NCBI GenBank assembly: GCA_013398175.1
Contig: VZRZ01003105.1
Location: forward strand, 516,586 to 580,585
Source of the DNA: Climacteris rufus
Lineage: Eukaryota; Chordata; Aves; Passeriformes; Climacteridae
Reading direction: 5' to 3'
Length of the DNA stretch: 64,000 nucleotides
In this document: one piece after another, positions 24,815-38,000 of the stretch
Numbering within the stretch: the stretch's first letter is position 1
How the letters are laid out: each line of letters starts with the position of its first letter
Program-made: the position numbers and the translations under genes
The notes under the pieces: model-generated
What the model was told of the DNA's origin: nothing
Databases searched by the model: none
Seen by the model: only the letters and a program-made list of their open reading frames with translations

Positions 24815-24955
24815 CATTGACCAAGACTCCATTGTGCCAAGTGCTGTTCACAAAATGCTGTGTAAGCAAAGAACAAAACCACAGCTCCTGCACTAGACAG
24901 CTCACCATCTGCAAGGCAAGGGGAATACGGACAGATGGAGAGGGATAGAAGGTGA
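24815..24955. mobile_element. Possible ancient interspersed repeat (L2/MIR/CR1-L3 era)
   Basis: The order of words (gtgccaagtgctgttcac, then cacagctcctgcactagaca, gctcaccatctgcaaggcaa and ggacagatggagagg) resembles a very old amniote dispersed-repeat layout in which a gtgctgtacaaa word is followed by a gtccctgccc word and an agctcacaatct word. It is strongly diverged. The class is uncertain, and I base this on word order only. Confidence 0.35.
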
Positions 24956-27259
24956 CAAGATGCTTGTGATCATTGTTGTAGGCAGCAGTCAGAGCACAAG
25001 AACATTGTTGTCCAGTTTTAAACAGGCACCACAGAAAATAAGGGTTTCAGGAAGATACCACACTCCTAAGCCACTGGAGCAGGTCAGTGATTTGCCATTT
25101 ATTTCTACATTTTAATCTGAATTCTGCTTTTCCTCTCTCCAGACTCTCAGGTTCTCTCTGAATAAAAACATATAGCAAAAACAAAAACACTACAACCACT
25201 ACCTTCACTTGGAGAAGCTCCACCTGTTGATAAATTCACATAATGTCACTTAAACACACACTTTCAGCTTCAGAAATATTTTATAATGTATACAAGAGTA
25301 TGCACTTACTTGAACACAAAATTCATACCTATTTTACTGATGTTAACAAAAGCATGGCTTGAAATTCAGACCTCAATCACTCTGGTGGAGGAAAAAATTT
25401 GGTGAAATGACCAAATAAAATTGATGATGATGTAAGCAGTAAGATTCCATCTACTGCAATATATGCCAACTCATCAGGCTAAATTTCACCACAGCCTGCA
25501 CAGAACTCCTGCTGGAGACACTAACCACACCAGTAACAGGGACAGTGCATATAGACAAAACAGAATTTATGATTTTCTACAAAAAAATAGGAGTGATTAT
25601 AGCTCCAATAAATTGATATGGATAGGAGGGAGAGAAATATACTTCCCTCATCTCTTCAAATTATCTACATTCTGGTAAATTTAATAACTTGCCTTTCATA
25701 GTGAAAAGCAAAACATACATCCTTTACAAATTTACTCTGCCTGATATAGCAGTTTTTAAACAATTAAAGTCTAACTCTAAGTGGATGCAATTTTAGGATG
25801 AAAACAAAGCAGCATAAGTATTTCAATTAGCACTTACATTTCATCTCTGAAAAGCATTAAAAAAAAAATTATCCCAGGTCCAAGCCAGGGGTGTACACTT
25901 CACAGATGCAAACATAAACTGTGGCTGTAGGGAGGAGCCTATGTGTACACATCTTCATTTCTAGTCACAATGTATTTACTGAATCATTAACATGTTTACA
26001 AACCAACTGAAAACCACAAAGCAAATTATATACATTCATGTTTCTCCTTTCAGACCAGACTCCTCATTTTGTCATGGACTGAAGTGATATCAGCTCACAT
26101 CATCCTGCTGACATTAATATCATCACTGGAGCCCTAATGAAGGATAAAACCAAAGTATAACGAAACAGGTAAATGATTCAACTTTACTGTTTGGCACAGT
26201 TTTCCTCAACTTTCTGTGCATTATTCCTATGTAAAACTTCTTTATGCAGTCACATGTCACAGATGACTTGGACAAGGCAAAGACCCTGCATAAGGTAGTA
26301 AATGTACACGCTGCAAAGTAATGCACCATGGTGTCCAAGCTCAGCTGTGGCCTCAGGTATTACAGCTATACACATTTTGTCCCAGTAAGTTGTAAGACAT
26401 AATTCCCACCTTATTTTTTTCGCTACAAAAAATGTGCAGCTGCTATAGCCACTTTCACTTTATTCCTCCTCATCACTAGCCTGGTTTATTTAACTGTGGT
26501 AATATCTCAAACTTGTAAAAATACCTTGCTGTTGCCACTAGCTGCAGCAGTGTGTATATTGCCTTCCAGTGCCTTTGCACAGCCCAGGCTTAACATAAAA
26601 GGGAAATTCTTCCATCCATGTGTCAGCAATATGATAAATAGCAGTGATGGAAGGCAGAGAGGAGGCAGTGTGTTTAAAGGCTTTTGTGCAAAACTTCCCC
26701 CCTCCCTTCTGGTACATCAAAGAGGGTTTGGTCCTCTGAAGCACCACAAAAGATGAGGCACGTGGTGCTGGGAGCTGTGGCAGGCAGAGGTCTTGTCTGC
26801 ACACACTGCATGGAATACTGAGCCAGAAACACAGGGTGTCTGAGAGGCTTCACAGGAAGAGAGGGAAGACAGAAGGGTTTGGACGAGAGAGAGCAGAGCA
26901 TGACAGGAGAGACTGAAGGTGCAGAAGTTAAATAGGCAGCAGGTTAAGCCATCATGACACAGCCAGACAAAAGGTACAGCTTCTTCCTGAACAGCAGTGA
27001 GCTGCAAGAATGAAATGGAGAATAAAAAGAAATGATTGAGGGGGAAAAGATAAAAAAAAAAAGGAAAACATCAATGGAGGAGAACACAAGAGAAAAGAAA
27101 GCTGACTGAGATATGAAGTGGTTCTAGAAACAAAACAAAAATATCCTGACAGCACAAATGCAAAATGGGGACAAAAACTCTGAATAAAAATGGCTAAGGG
27201 CAGGCCTCAGCTTACTGCTGGCGTAGTTAATATGCTGCACCAGGTAGAAGGGAGATAAC
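24956..27259. other. Unique non-coding stretch
   Basis: No gene is recognised. The part from about 26490 to 27010 is less AT-rich and has overlapping open frames on both strands of 75-96 codons, which argues for composition rather than coding. Low-complexity purine sequence occurs at about 27035-27070. Confidence 0.45.
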
Positions 27260-27260
27260 A

Positions 27261-27343
27261 GCTGCTGCTGCTCTGCTGAAACACCCACCTAGAACAGCAC
27301 TCGGTCACCGCGCAGTGCGCGCTCGCCTGCAGCCACCACCGCT
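27261..27343. promoter_or_regulatory. CpG cluster with NRF1-like half-sites
   Basis: Seven CpG dinucleotides fall in about 45 bp (27300-27343: tcggtcaccgcgcagtgcgc followed by gctcgcctgcag). CpG is rare elsewhere in the window. The core has gcgca and tgcgc half-sites around one extra base, similar to but not equal to the NRF1 site. A short gctgctgctgctctgctg stretch precedes it at 27261-27278. This could be a small CpG-type promoter, an exon or a GC-rich insertion. No TATA box or downstream open frame decides it. Confidence 0.3.
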
Positions 27344-30300
27344 GCACATCCTAGCAGACATCAGAATACGTGAGCAAATGACAGTGTATTCCAGCAGAAG
27401 ACAATCAGCCACCAATGCCATATTGTAATAGCAGCCAAAGGCAAGAAAAGAATAAAAACAATAAGTATTCTTCATAGGGAGAAGTCTTTAATGTTTTGCA
27501 GATACAAGAAAAAGAGATGTATTGCACCTGCAGCAAACAACATGAATAAAAGGAATTGTATTAGTGGGAGCAAAATAAATATTTGCTAAATACTACATAA
27601 TATGCATTTTTATTTTTGAATATTCAGCCATTCTTTTGAAATGCCTTTAATGATTCAGTAGCTGAATTAACTAATCGGGCTGGGGGGTGAAGTCCCAGTT
27701 TCTGGAAAGCAACCTGGATGTGGAAGGACAAATATTCTGAATGAAGATATCCTGGTCACCAATCTCAGGGTTTCATTTACTCAGTTTGCCTCCAAGAATT
27801 GAACAAACTTGGGCGGGCAATTTGAATACTATTTCATCTCCTACCTAATCTATATACTAATAACAAATGCAGTGACTCTGAAAAAGCTGTTAACTGAATA
27901 AACAACAGAAAGATAATCAACTGTCTGCCATATGTTTCTTGTTTATTTAAATAAAAATATCCATTCTGTGCTCAATCCAATGTCCATCCAAGTCAATGGA
28001 AAGAGTCTTACTAGTTTGACCAAATCTTAGAATAGAGTTTATGTGGTTTTACATATAGAACCTTTGTAGTACATTGGCACTACAACTGTCCCAAACTTCT
28101 TCAGCTGAAACACAAAACAAAATATTTAAATTTATACTTAGTGTTTGTTGATGTATTAAAACCTTGGACTCCAGGATTTCATCACAGCAGCTGATTTCTT
28201 AAAATCTATTCACAAGTTTAAGAAAGTGCTCATGTGTATAACTCCGGGACCTGCTTTGCTGATGTAAAAATTTCTTTTGAGGCTAGAGTACCCGTGGCTT
28301 TGGGTACACAAAGGTAAACCTTTCTTTATTTCAGGATGTCTTCCTATTTGCATTCATTCCAGATGGAAGGCTTTGAGAAATAGGAAATTCGTTTTTTGTG
28401 GGCTAAATAGATTCCCTAAAGTTTGATATAAAACCCGGTTTGTGCAAATAAAGATATTATTTAAGTATATTAAATATTTGTATTTCAATTTAGTCAAATA
28501 TCTTAATTATTTTCATTTAAATGCAGTATTTAACTATTTAAATATAGTGTTTTAGCAGATATTAATTAAAGATAGAGGGAAGCACTACTTAGAAATACAA
28601 TTTAGAACAGCCCTCAAAAACTTATATTAGCCTTAGTTCTGGAACAATATCTTTGCCTCTTTCTCCTCACAAAAAAATGGAGGATCATTCTAATCATATC
28701 TGCTTCAGATGATCTCGTTCCTATTTTGCTCTCAAGTGGCTAAAGACATGCACACAGACTTCACAAACCAAGCTTCCCCTCATGTAAATATGAATTACCT
28801 CCATGGAAAATTCCCACTGTCACCACATCCTGCAAACCCAAAAAAGGTGACATTTACCCCACAAAACCATAATTACTCCCTTTTACAAAATGGTGCTCTT
28901 TGACAACACTGACTGCAACTTCCTTTTCTTTTTTCCATTAAATACTGACATCTTACACCTTTTGTTTTATTCAAAGCAGATATACAAAAAGAAAAACCCA
29001 AACCACAACACCACCACAAAAACAAGAGGAAAGACCTCCAATACTTGTACCTGACCCCCAAAGAGTCATTACACAGCTACTGGGCCCTGAATATTTTAAG
29101 AAACCAGATGTTTTGCCCTACATGGAAGTCACAATTGGGATGTGACAGCTTAGGAAGTCAGTCCACAGAGATCTGCTGTAGTAGCCAAAACGCAGCAGCC
29201 TCCTCTGTCAATGCCTAGAGGAGGAATTCTGACCCAGTCAACCATATTTGTGATAGATACAGTGACAGACAGAAATAAAGTGTCTTACATAATTTGCTTG
29301 CCTGCAAGTCAGGCTTCGCAGCAATCCTTAACCAAATTCTGGCAAATGAGCAGACAGGAATCCAGGATAGTTTGAACTGCACCCTCCACAAATATTGCAA
29401 ACGGACAGCTTGAAATGTTAAACACACTAAGTCCCTGGAAATTTTCAAATATTCATTTGCAAGAATTATTGTACCTCAAAGCCCTCAAAGGTCTTCAGAC
29501 CATCACTCCCCAAAAGGGCTGTGCTAGAGTGCAGAAATGAAAGGTTTCTAACAACAGGTGGGCAGATGCAAATTGATTTTCAAATGCCCTCCAGCTTGGA
29601 TTTATATAACCCAGTGAAATCCAGTTTCATCACTTATTAAATTTAACTATTTTGACATTAAGGTAACACTGAAGATAACCATTTTCTAGTGAATTCAAAA
29701 GAAGCCAGTTTTTCCTCTTAAGTCAGTCCCCCTCATTCAGTCTGACATGGCAATACAATACGTAGCTGACAGTGCAGTACCAGTACAGCAAGAGACACAA
29801 AAGAAATTATACTGACTTTGCCTACATGAGGAAATCCCTCAACAACGTGAGAGAAAATGGGGTTTAAGCACAGAATTACACATCCCTGTGCTACCAGTGC
29901 ACCCTTTGCCTCACCAGTTACAGCAGAGCTCCTTGGCTACTGCACTCGAACTGCACAACACCCACACACCCACATTTCTCCTCCTCCTCTTCCACATGCC
30001 TGACACTATAAACAATTCTGTAGTGTATGATCCAGACCTGGATGGCCTCACTCCTCCCTCTTTTTCTTTTGGGTGAGAGAAGAGAGAGAGAAGCATGAAA
30101 AACTCATAATTTGTTTCAGTGTCAAACTGATTTTACTTTTAGTCAATGACGGGATTTCCATGAGCTTCAAAGGATGTGGCAGTAGATCCTATTTCTGCCA
30201 AGGTATATTCCAATGCTAGACTAAACTTAGCATTTCTTTCACAAGTTTATTTTCTCATGGCAGAACACTGGCAAACAATGAATTCCATGCTATTACATAA

Positions 30301-31020
30301 CCCTGGTATTTTCTGTCAAGGTACTTCCATATAACATTAGAAATATTACCTTTCATCAGAAAGAATTTCAAAATAATATGTGGATGAAATTTCTTACCAT
30401 GAAGATGTTAGTCTAAATGTTTTAATGGCATTATGTGAAACTCATAAAATAAAATTTCTACACTGTAAAAGGATTTTTAGTAGATTACAAAACTCTTAAG
30501 TGGCAGATATGACTAATTCAATAAAAATCAATAGGAAACTGATATGATTACACTTTTTCCATTTTTACTTCCACTTCACTTATCTTTATATTTTCTCTCA
30601 AAACACATGCCTGTATTTTCATGAAATTTTATTTATATAAGCAACATTATTCATGTTTCACGAATTTGATCGAGTTCAGAAACTGAAAATTACTTGTAAT
30701 CTGCCTTATTTGGCTCCTCCATTAAAGTTCTGACCTAGCTGGCCCCAGCTAATAGAACAAACTTGTGTGAGGCAGGTTTTACTAAAGTTGAAATAAAGAA
30801 TCTGTATATTCCTTGTAATGCTGCAGCCGCATGTCAAAGTAAATTATTTAAACAAGTAATTCTGGAAGCAAATGTATCCATTATGTGCCAGATTGTGTAC
30901 ACAAGCAGGAAGATAGCCCTGCTCCAAGGCCAGCCACAAGTATCCCTTCTACATGAAGGCAAAGCAATTCACTATTGCAAACAAAGTCTGAAGTTTATGA
31001 ATGCATAAAGAACCACGTGG
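27344..31020. other. Unique AT-rich non-coding stretch
   Basis: No gene or transposon is recognised. The part from 28440 to 28570 is extremely AT-rich. An enhancer-like segment with an E-box and an octamer lies near 29555-29573. Confidence 0.5.
29555..29573 (+). promoter_or_regulatory. E-box next to a perfect POU octamer
   Basis: CAGGTG (29555-29560) is followed by ATGCAAAT (29566-29573), the exact octamer bound by POU-family factors. The surrounding 29500-29690 is free of repeats. It is a motif match only; such words recur by chance in AT-rich DNA. Confidence 0.2.
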
Positions 31021-31114
31021 CAAAAAAAAAAGAAAAAAGAAAAAAGAAAGAAGAAAGAAGAGAAAAGAAAAAAGAGAAAAAAAGAGAGAAAAAACAAAAA
31101 AGAAAGAGAGAGAA

Positions 31115-31157
<43 letters not shown>

Positions 31158-31208
31158 AAGAGAAAGAGAAAGAGAAAGAGAAAGAGAAAGAGAAAGAGAA
31201 AGAGAAAG
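31021..31208 (+). repeat. 188-bp purine-only microsatellite, (AAAGAG)n at its 3' end
   Basis: From about 31023 to 31208 the + strand contains only A and G apart from one C near 31096. The left half is irregular (A)nG repeats, the middle has a (GA)n run at about 31130-31150, and the right end is a near-perfect hexamer array of gaaaga units (31150-31207). The tract creates open frames of Lys/Glu/Arg on + and Phe/Ser/Leu on -, which are not genes. A long homopurine tract with mirror symmetry can adopt triplex (H-DNA) structure. Confidence 0.97.
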
Positions 31209-33294
31209 CCATCTACATAAACTGAATCCTGAAGTTCCTTATTTAATTTAAACTCAATCAAATTTCCCTTTCAATAACATTTAAATCTTGTTCACCATAG
31301 ATCTCAAAGTACTTTACAAAGCAGCATAAGCCTTATGATCTCACTGAAGTTAAAAGGAGATTGTCCTGAGGAAGGAAAGAATAAGGAGTTCAGGATTTTG
31401 CTGAATAAAAGGTATAAAAAACCTGCTGGAGTTGAACAGATCCAATACATCATAGAGAAAAGCTAAAATTGTAATATGTTTCCTTTTTTCCCACCAAGTT
31501 TTCTTTATCAAGCTAGTAAAATTAGCGTCACTACATCTTCTAATACCAAAATATATTGTGAATATGTATCAGAGCATTTACTTATATAAGTCATGGTTAC
31601 CTGTTTGGGAACCTTTTCATGTATCAAAGACAATTTTTATGAGTTTTATTTATCATTTACAGAAGAGATTAAGAGTGCTTTACAAGAGAGCAACAGTCCA
31701 TGCCATCTGTCCATGTGGAAAAAGGATTTTTAGACAGTACTAAGTACAATTGCAATGGCTTTTCCTAACTCAGTTTAGCAGCTATGAACATGGAGCACTG
31801 CTAGATGCACCCACTGTCCAGGAGTCTCTGTTGTAATGCCTGGACACTGGAAGACACCTGAAAAAAGCTGGGCACACAACTTACCTTGGAATTTAAAAGG
31901 AAATCAATGCATGGGACCACCAAAAAATTTTGGTCCTGTCACATAACAGCTTGTCATAGCTAAGAAGCAGGGACATGAACCTCAGGTGGAAGACAAAATT
32001 CCCTAAAAATGTCTCGGGAAAGGCCATGTGCTTTAGCAATTCCCATCAGGGAGAAAACCCTCGGAGAGGCCAGTGAAACCAGGGGAGCTTAGGAACTAGA
32101 GCAGACCCTAAACAGCAGCATATTGAAAGGACATTCCTTCCTCGAGGATCACTCAGTCCTAAGCAAGAGCCCAGAGAAGATACGCACTCCCTTATAAATT
32201 AAATTAAAGAATCATTGACTGAGCACTTATTTCCAGAGTATGGTTGCACTTAGATTGGCCAGGAATGGCTTTGGCAGGTCTGGCACGCACTGAGCTGAAG
32301 GCACAGAAAGAACCTCAGTGGCAAAATCTCAGGTATTTACCACACTTCAGAGACCTGATGGCTTGAAGGCTTTCAAAGATCACATAAATGAGGTAAAAAT
32401 TTAGACACCATTTCCTTGCCAGTTCCTGGAGGTACTTTTCTTTTTAAATCACATCCTTTCTATCTGTAGTGGAAGGCAATTATATATTTGGACTTGAGAT
32501 CAGTTAATATTTTGCAAATTTACAATATAAATATTTCTCACAACGTTGTAATTTTCTTCAGGTGATTGTAAGAGCTACAGCACTTTCATCTGACTAACAA
32601 TGCAGGAAGATATATACATATTTCAGGATTAATGATAGGGTGCTTAAAGCAGCTTGCAATAATACTCTGAGAAGAATAAGAGGTTGTCATCAAAAAAAAA
32701 GGCAGAGGAAAATTTTGGGATTGCAAACTAGAATTATCCTGCATTGGTAGTTCTACTTGGTACTTTTTAAATGTGGTATAACTTCACTGATGTCAATGAA
32801 CAGAAAAGCATATTATCAGATATTTTTTTTTTTTATTGTCACTTAAATGGTTCCACAGTGCTAGAGGTATCTTCCTTAGACTGGTCATAAAACCATGTAT
32901 TTAACATACTGATGGCTGCATTTTTTTTTTTTTTTTTTTTGCCCATCTTCACAACATACTCTTTACTAATGCAGGTAGAGGAAACTGTAAAATAAATTTT
33001 TCTATTTCTGAAATGACAAGGTCACCAGTTGCAATTCAACATTGCTTTAAAAAGTAGATGGCATTAGAGCTTGAGAAATTTATTTAACATTCCCTAGCCT
33101 GCAGTCTAAGCCCCTTGTTACAGGCAAAAATGCCAGTGGTAACATACTCTAAAAGCCTCATCTTCTACAATTGAAAGGAATACAACATTTGTGTATCACT
33201 CACAGTATGAGGTATTTATTTATAATGTTGCAAACTGTCAGCTCCTGTTTTATTTCCATTACATATAGGATGTCAGGAACTGTCAAGCGGAAGA
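31209..33294. other. Unique AT-rich stretch with poly-T tracts
   Basis: T12 lies at 32823-32834 and T20 at 32921-32940. The part from 31800 to 32360 is less AT-rich and could be an old unclassified repeat. No coding signal is seen. Confidence 0.5.
32921..32940. repeat. T20 homopolymer
   Basis: The run is 20 consecutive T on the + strand, with no sign of a retroposed gene on the minus strand beside it. Confidence 0.95.
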
Positions 33295-33480
33295 GCTTTA
33301 CCAAGGGACAGGCCATGCAGAGGCAATAGATTAGGTGGATGCTGCAGTGAACACACTGCTGGGCACTAGGGAGCTCTCACAGGGCAACCCCGAGACTGCG
33401 GGGCAGCACAGCCCCCGGAGGGACCTGAGCACAACCACCCCATTCAGGGTGCACTGGGGATGGCTCAGGCAAGACAAATG
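33295..33480. other. GC-richer block with CpGs
   Basis: This block of about 185 bp is clearly richer in G and C than its flanks and has four CpG sites (for example gactgcggggcagc and cagcccccggaggg). A + strand open frame (33335-33559, 74 codons) crosses it and runs on into AT-rich sequence, which argues against coding. It may be a short exon, a regulatory block or a fragment of a GC-rich repeat. Confidence 0.35.
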
Positions 33481-35045
33481 CAGAATTAAAAACTGTACAT
33501 ATAAAATAGATCAGGGAAACTGTCAATTAAAGAAGGAAAAAAAAAACTATTTATATTAAAGAAAACCCCAAGCAAGAATAAGAAGAAAACAGCCATGATT
33601 AAATATAGACTGAGAATTAGATGAGTATTTCTAACCATCTGAGAAGCGAAGTTGTGGAAACCTGTCTTACTATGAGTGCTGGGTTAATAACCTAACCCAT
33701 CCTAATCTGTGAGGCTCAGTCTCTGAAAAAAAACATCATCTGCACATCTCCATGAAAGAGTGTCAAAGATATAAACTCACTGAGAACAACCAAGGACACG
33801 AGAAGCAGATTAGGAGCATTAGCACAGTTCTCCACCCACTGTTTGCTTCCTCGTCTGCTTCATGCTTCCTCTTTCCTCCACAGCATCACAGAGAACTTGA
33901 TCTAACTGATTTTTGGAATCTGTTGTTCCCTCTTTCCTCACACTTATTTTATCTCTTTCTTTACTCTAGGTACTCCACGTCCTGCCTTAGACTTTGTCCA
34001 GTCCACCCCTTTTCCCCACAAAGACTATTCTCTTTGAATACTGTATTCCCTTTCATAATTTAACAGTCCTTTCCTCTCCCACACATCCTGGCACCCACAA
34101 TTTTTATTCCCATCTGCTGCTTTATGCCTAGGATTGAAATATTTACCAGAAACATAGTAACTAGTGAACTAAATGAAGAAATGGAGCCCATTTTCCAGAG
34201 ACAATATATAGAGAGCAAACCAAATCATCTTGATCATCTTCAGATAGATACACTGACACCTCTAATCCATACTGGTGAGACTGCTTTTGGCAGGGATGAA
34301 GAAAAGTATCTAAAGTGAAGCCAAGACAGAGCAGCTTTAAGACTATTTCTTTATGACCTAGGGATACACATTTGTTTCAAGAAAGAAACTCCTGAAAATT
34401 TTATCACTGCATATGGAAATTCCTATCAGTGTACTGTTCCCAAACTCAAACCCATGTTTTCCCTCAGTCAACCAACGTTGTATTAAAAACTTGAAGAGTC
34501 CTTACTTGCTAGGCTTTGTGGGAAAGAGAGAACACTTCATCTTTCCTTCCTGCTTTATCACATCTCAGCGCTCTCGTGCTCCTGAGATGAGATCACAGAT
34601 GGCAGCAGAACAGATTAGGAAAAGAATAATAGTCTATCTTCAGGTGGCTGTTCTACACTGAACTCTTCCACCAATATCTCCTGCTTCTCACTGTTTTTAT
34701 AAGTGGCACCTGAGGGGAAGTTGACCTGGTCTTGGCACTTCTGCTCCTGTTCATCCCATGTTACTCCAAGGAATTTCCTGCCCATCATGGTACCCAGGCC
34801 TAAACATGCAAACTTGCTGACTGGATGATAAGAGAAACCTTAAAAAGGCTGATATAGCTGTTACATCACACCCCAATCTGCCTGCAGTGATGAGGAGATT
34901 GTGCCTCACACAGCCAACAGGGCAAAGGAAGCCCCACAGGAAAAGAGTAGAGGAGGATTCCTTCCTCACTTGTGGGCAGACCTGAACTTCAGGCCACCAA
35001 ACACTGCCAGGTTAAACCTGTGGGCTTGCACAGAGATTTCCTGGA
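33481..35045. other. Unique non-coding stretch
   Basis: Short pyrimidine-rich segments occur at about 33830-34080. I see no recognisable gene or interspersed repeat. Confidence 0.5.
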
Positions 35046-35069
35046 CCACACGGTTGTCCACACGGTTGA
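35046..35069. repeat. Tandem duplication of 12 bp
   Basis: Two adjacent copies of ccacacggttg plus one base (35046-35057 and 35058-35069) differ only at the last base. It is a small slippage duplication and carries a CpG in each copy. Confidence 0.95.
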
Positions 35070-38000
35070 CAGAGACAGTAACTGCTCATTTTTTACATTT
35101 TCCTAAGGAATATTTTCCCTCTGGTTTTGTTTCCCTTTTCCCTCAGACCTGCTTGTTCTAAAGTGTCTACCTTTTGGAGGAAAAACACCCATTGATATAG
35201 GTCTATAAAAATTAGGAATAACTATAACCATTATGTGCATTTCCCAAAATAGAAACCTTAAAATTTTAGATTACAAAGGTCTCTTGCATCCAGATTTGCA
35301 TTATCAGTTTATTTGATGATGATGGTAAACTTGTCATTAGTTTGACATAGGAACTGCAGTAGATCCCATTAATCCTGCACTTGGCTTACTTTTACTTTTT
35401 ACTTTTACTTTGTATAAAATAGAGCAGAAAAGCCACTTTGCTTTTTTACATACTAATCACTTTGAAAACACCTGTATCCCCTTTGTCAACTGTGCATCTT
35501 TTATTAGTATTGGCGAATACTATTTAAACTGAATTCTCACAAGTCCCAGATATGAAAGAACAATCAACATGTCAACTCACATATTAGTAAGAGACTATCA
35601 CACATCAGATCTTTTCAATGTTTGTGATTCTATTGGGATAATATGGATTGAAATAGTATATCACAAACACAGAAAGGAAAGTCTCCAGTGACAACAGTAC
35701 ATCAATGATGTCAAAACACTGTCAAATAAAGCTATTATTCTTCCAGCTGATACTTTCACTTGCATAGTTTGCCTTTGTTATGTTGTAATTTCTCCTGTAT
35801 TTTCATTGTTCAAAATTCAAGCAATTATTAATTTTATACACGCACGTCAGTTCAGACATTAAACACAGGAATATTTTAAGCATTTGGGAGTTATGCTGTT
35901 CATTACAGAACTGTCTTTCCTCTTAGGAAAACCTTTCATGCCTTTCAGAGTACCATAAATGCAACCTCTCTGTTTTTAAACACCACTGAACACATAGATG
36001 AAAACTGAAGAAAAGCAACTAAGGAAGGTACTCTGTATTTGACGACATTCAATTTGAACATAGTTTACTTCACAGTTTTCTATAACAATGAACAAAAACA
36101 TTTTTATCAGGAAAAACTTTCATAACATTATGCCATAAAGCCCTCAGAGCACAAAAAGACAAGGCTTTCCTGGAAAGATTAGCAAAGTCACCCCCCCCCA
36201 AAAAGGCATCATAAAAATGGGGTTTAAGTGCTCTTATCAGCTTGTCCAGGCTTTGAAGTTGTATTATACCTTAAAAGTAGGTTAATGCATGTTACTGTAC
36301 ACAGAAATATTGAAAAAGTATCTCTCTTGTAAAAACAGTAGATAAGCAGGAATCAAATGACACACTCCTAATTTACTACCCCTTACCTGTAACCTTGAGT
36401 GAACAGAACCCTTAGCTTTAAAGACAACATTGTGGAAAGAAAGTTTGTTGCCCAACTTTGTAAAGTACTATGAAATGCTGGATGAAAAGCAATATCTCAA
36501 TACAAAATTTATTGACCCTAAAAGAATCAGAAACCAATATACTTGTATATTGAAGTGCCGAGCACACTCAGGAAATTACATCCTTGCTCCTGCCTCTGAA
36601 AAAGTTATCTGTGCTGTTTTGTGAAAATGTTTATATTTCTTCTATCATTGGGCGAAACAAAACCAAAAATATCAAAATGTCTTGCACTTCTCATTCATGG
36701 AAAAGAAACAAATCAGTCTCTAGTCTGTGTCCTGCAGTACTCATACATTCAAGACTAGGAGCAGTGCAATTAAATATAGATAGATATCTCTTTAAGCTCC
36801 AGTCACAGTTGACATCCCTGAAGACCTAAAGCCCTTGAAACACATGGATTTTTCAGGCTGAAAGACAGGATAATATAAATAGCTGCAAAGAGACAATTCA
36901 ATAATTATATTACAATTTCACCCAGTCTAAAAATATTCATAAAATAGAGATTTTTAGTAAGTTTTTAGAGTGTAGAAATGTGGCTATGGATCAATGATTA
37001 CATTCCTGTTTTGAGTATGAAAAAGCCACACAACCTTCCTCTGCTTATAAGACCTAGACACATGTAACAAAACACAAAATATAATATAGGCTTTCTGACA
37101 ACATAATTTGTTGCATATATCTCTGTAATGGCAAAATAAAAACACTGATTCTTTCTCCTTTAATCTCTGTACTACTTTTTGAAGATAGCATTGGGCTGGT
37201 TTTTGCCTTTTTTTTTTTTTCTAAATGAAGAAAATAATACCTTTGGCACATTCTGTCAATGATTCTGTCATTTTTCAACCTGCCCACAGAAAACCTGTCT
37301 CCATAGTCCTTCTTTCATCTACTTAGCATCACTTCTTCAGAAGAAGCAACTGCACTTGTAGCTGTACCAACACCCCAATCTTGGGCTAAAGCCTGAGATT
37401 ACAGGTAAATGTAATCTGTCTGGGGAGGTGAAGTTGCCCTCAGGGCTGCCTCTGGCAGGGTTTGGACTCCCCTTGCATCCTGAGAGGAGAGTTTCCTTCC
37501 CAGGATCTAGTAAGCAGTACTATCATACTCAGATCTTATAACTGTGCATCAAGAAAGACATTATTTATTGATATGATTGCTATTATAATAGATCCCTAAT
37601 AATACCTGGCACTGGACATACACGTGGTGCTTGTGCTGAAAACACTTTTAAATAATTCTAAAGAGAATATGGAGATTTGAGATAATGCTGTCAAAATCAA
37701 AGTAATATCATTACATTTGAGTAAGAGATGGCTGCTTCAGCCTTTGCTCTAGGACGGTAGTGTTAGGGTTTACCACAGGAATTCTGTATTTTACATCACT
37801 AAATTAACTCACCTAATGATCTGAAATGATTCTATGGTTCTAACTAGGGGAGAAGGCATGAAGAGCACACCTCTAGAGCTGCTCTTGTCGTGGTGATCTA
37901 AGATAGATGCTCAAGCAATAGTTGGCACCTATTATTCAGCCAAGTGCTGTATCTGGTGTGAAGCTGGCAAGTTTTAGACCCCCAAAACACGTCCATGTTT

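Noticed and set aside
30949..31261. Four overlapping Lys/Glu-rich and Phe/Ser/Leu-rich open frames
   Set aside because: They are translations of the purine microsatellite and cannot be taken as genes.
37341..37404. 64-nt exon-like block between cttcttcag and gtaaatg
   Set aside because: All three frames contain stops, and the donor is weaker than at 22111.
37826..37845. attctatggttct word resembling a CR1 terminal octamer
   Set aside because: None of the upstream CR1 tail blocks is present, so a 13-base word alone is not evidence.
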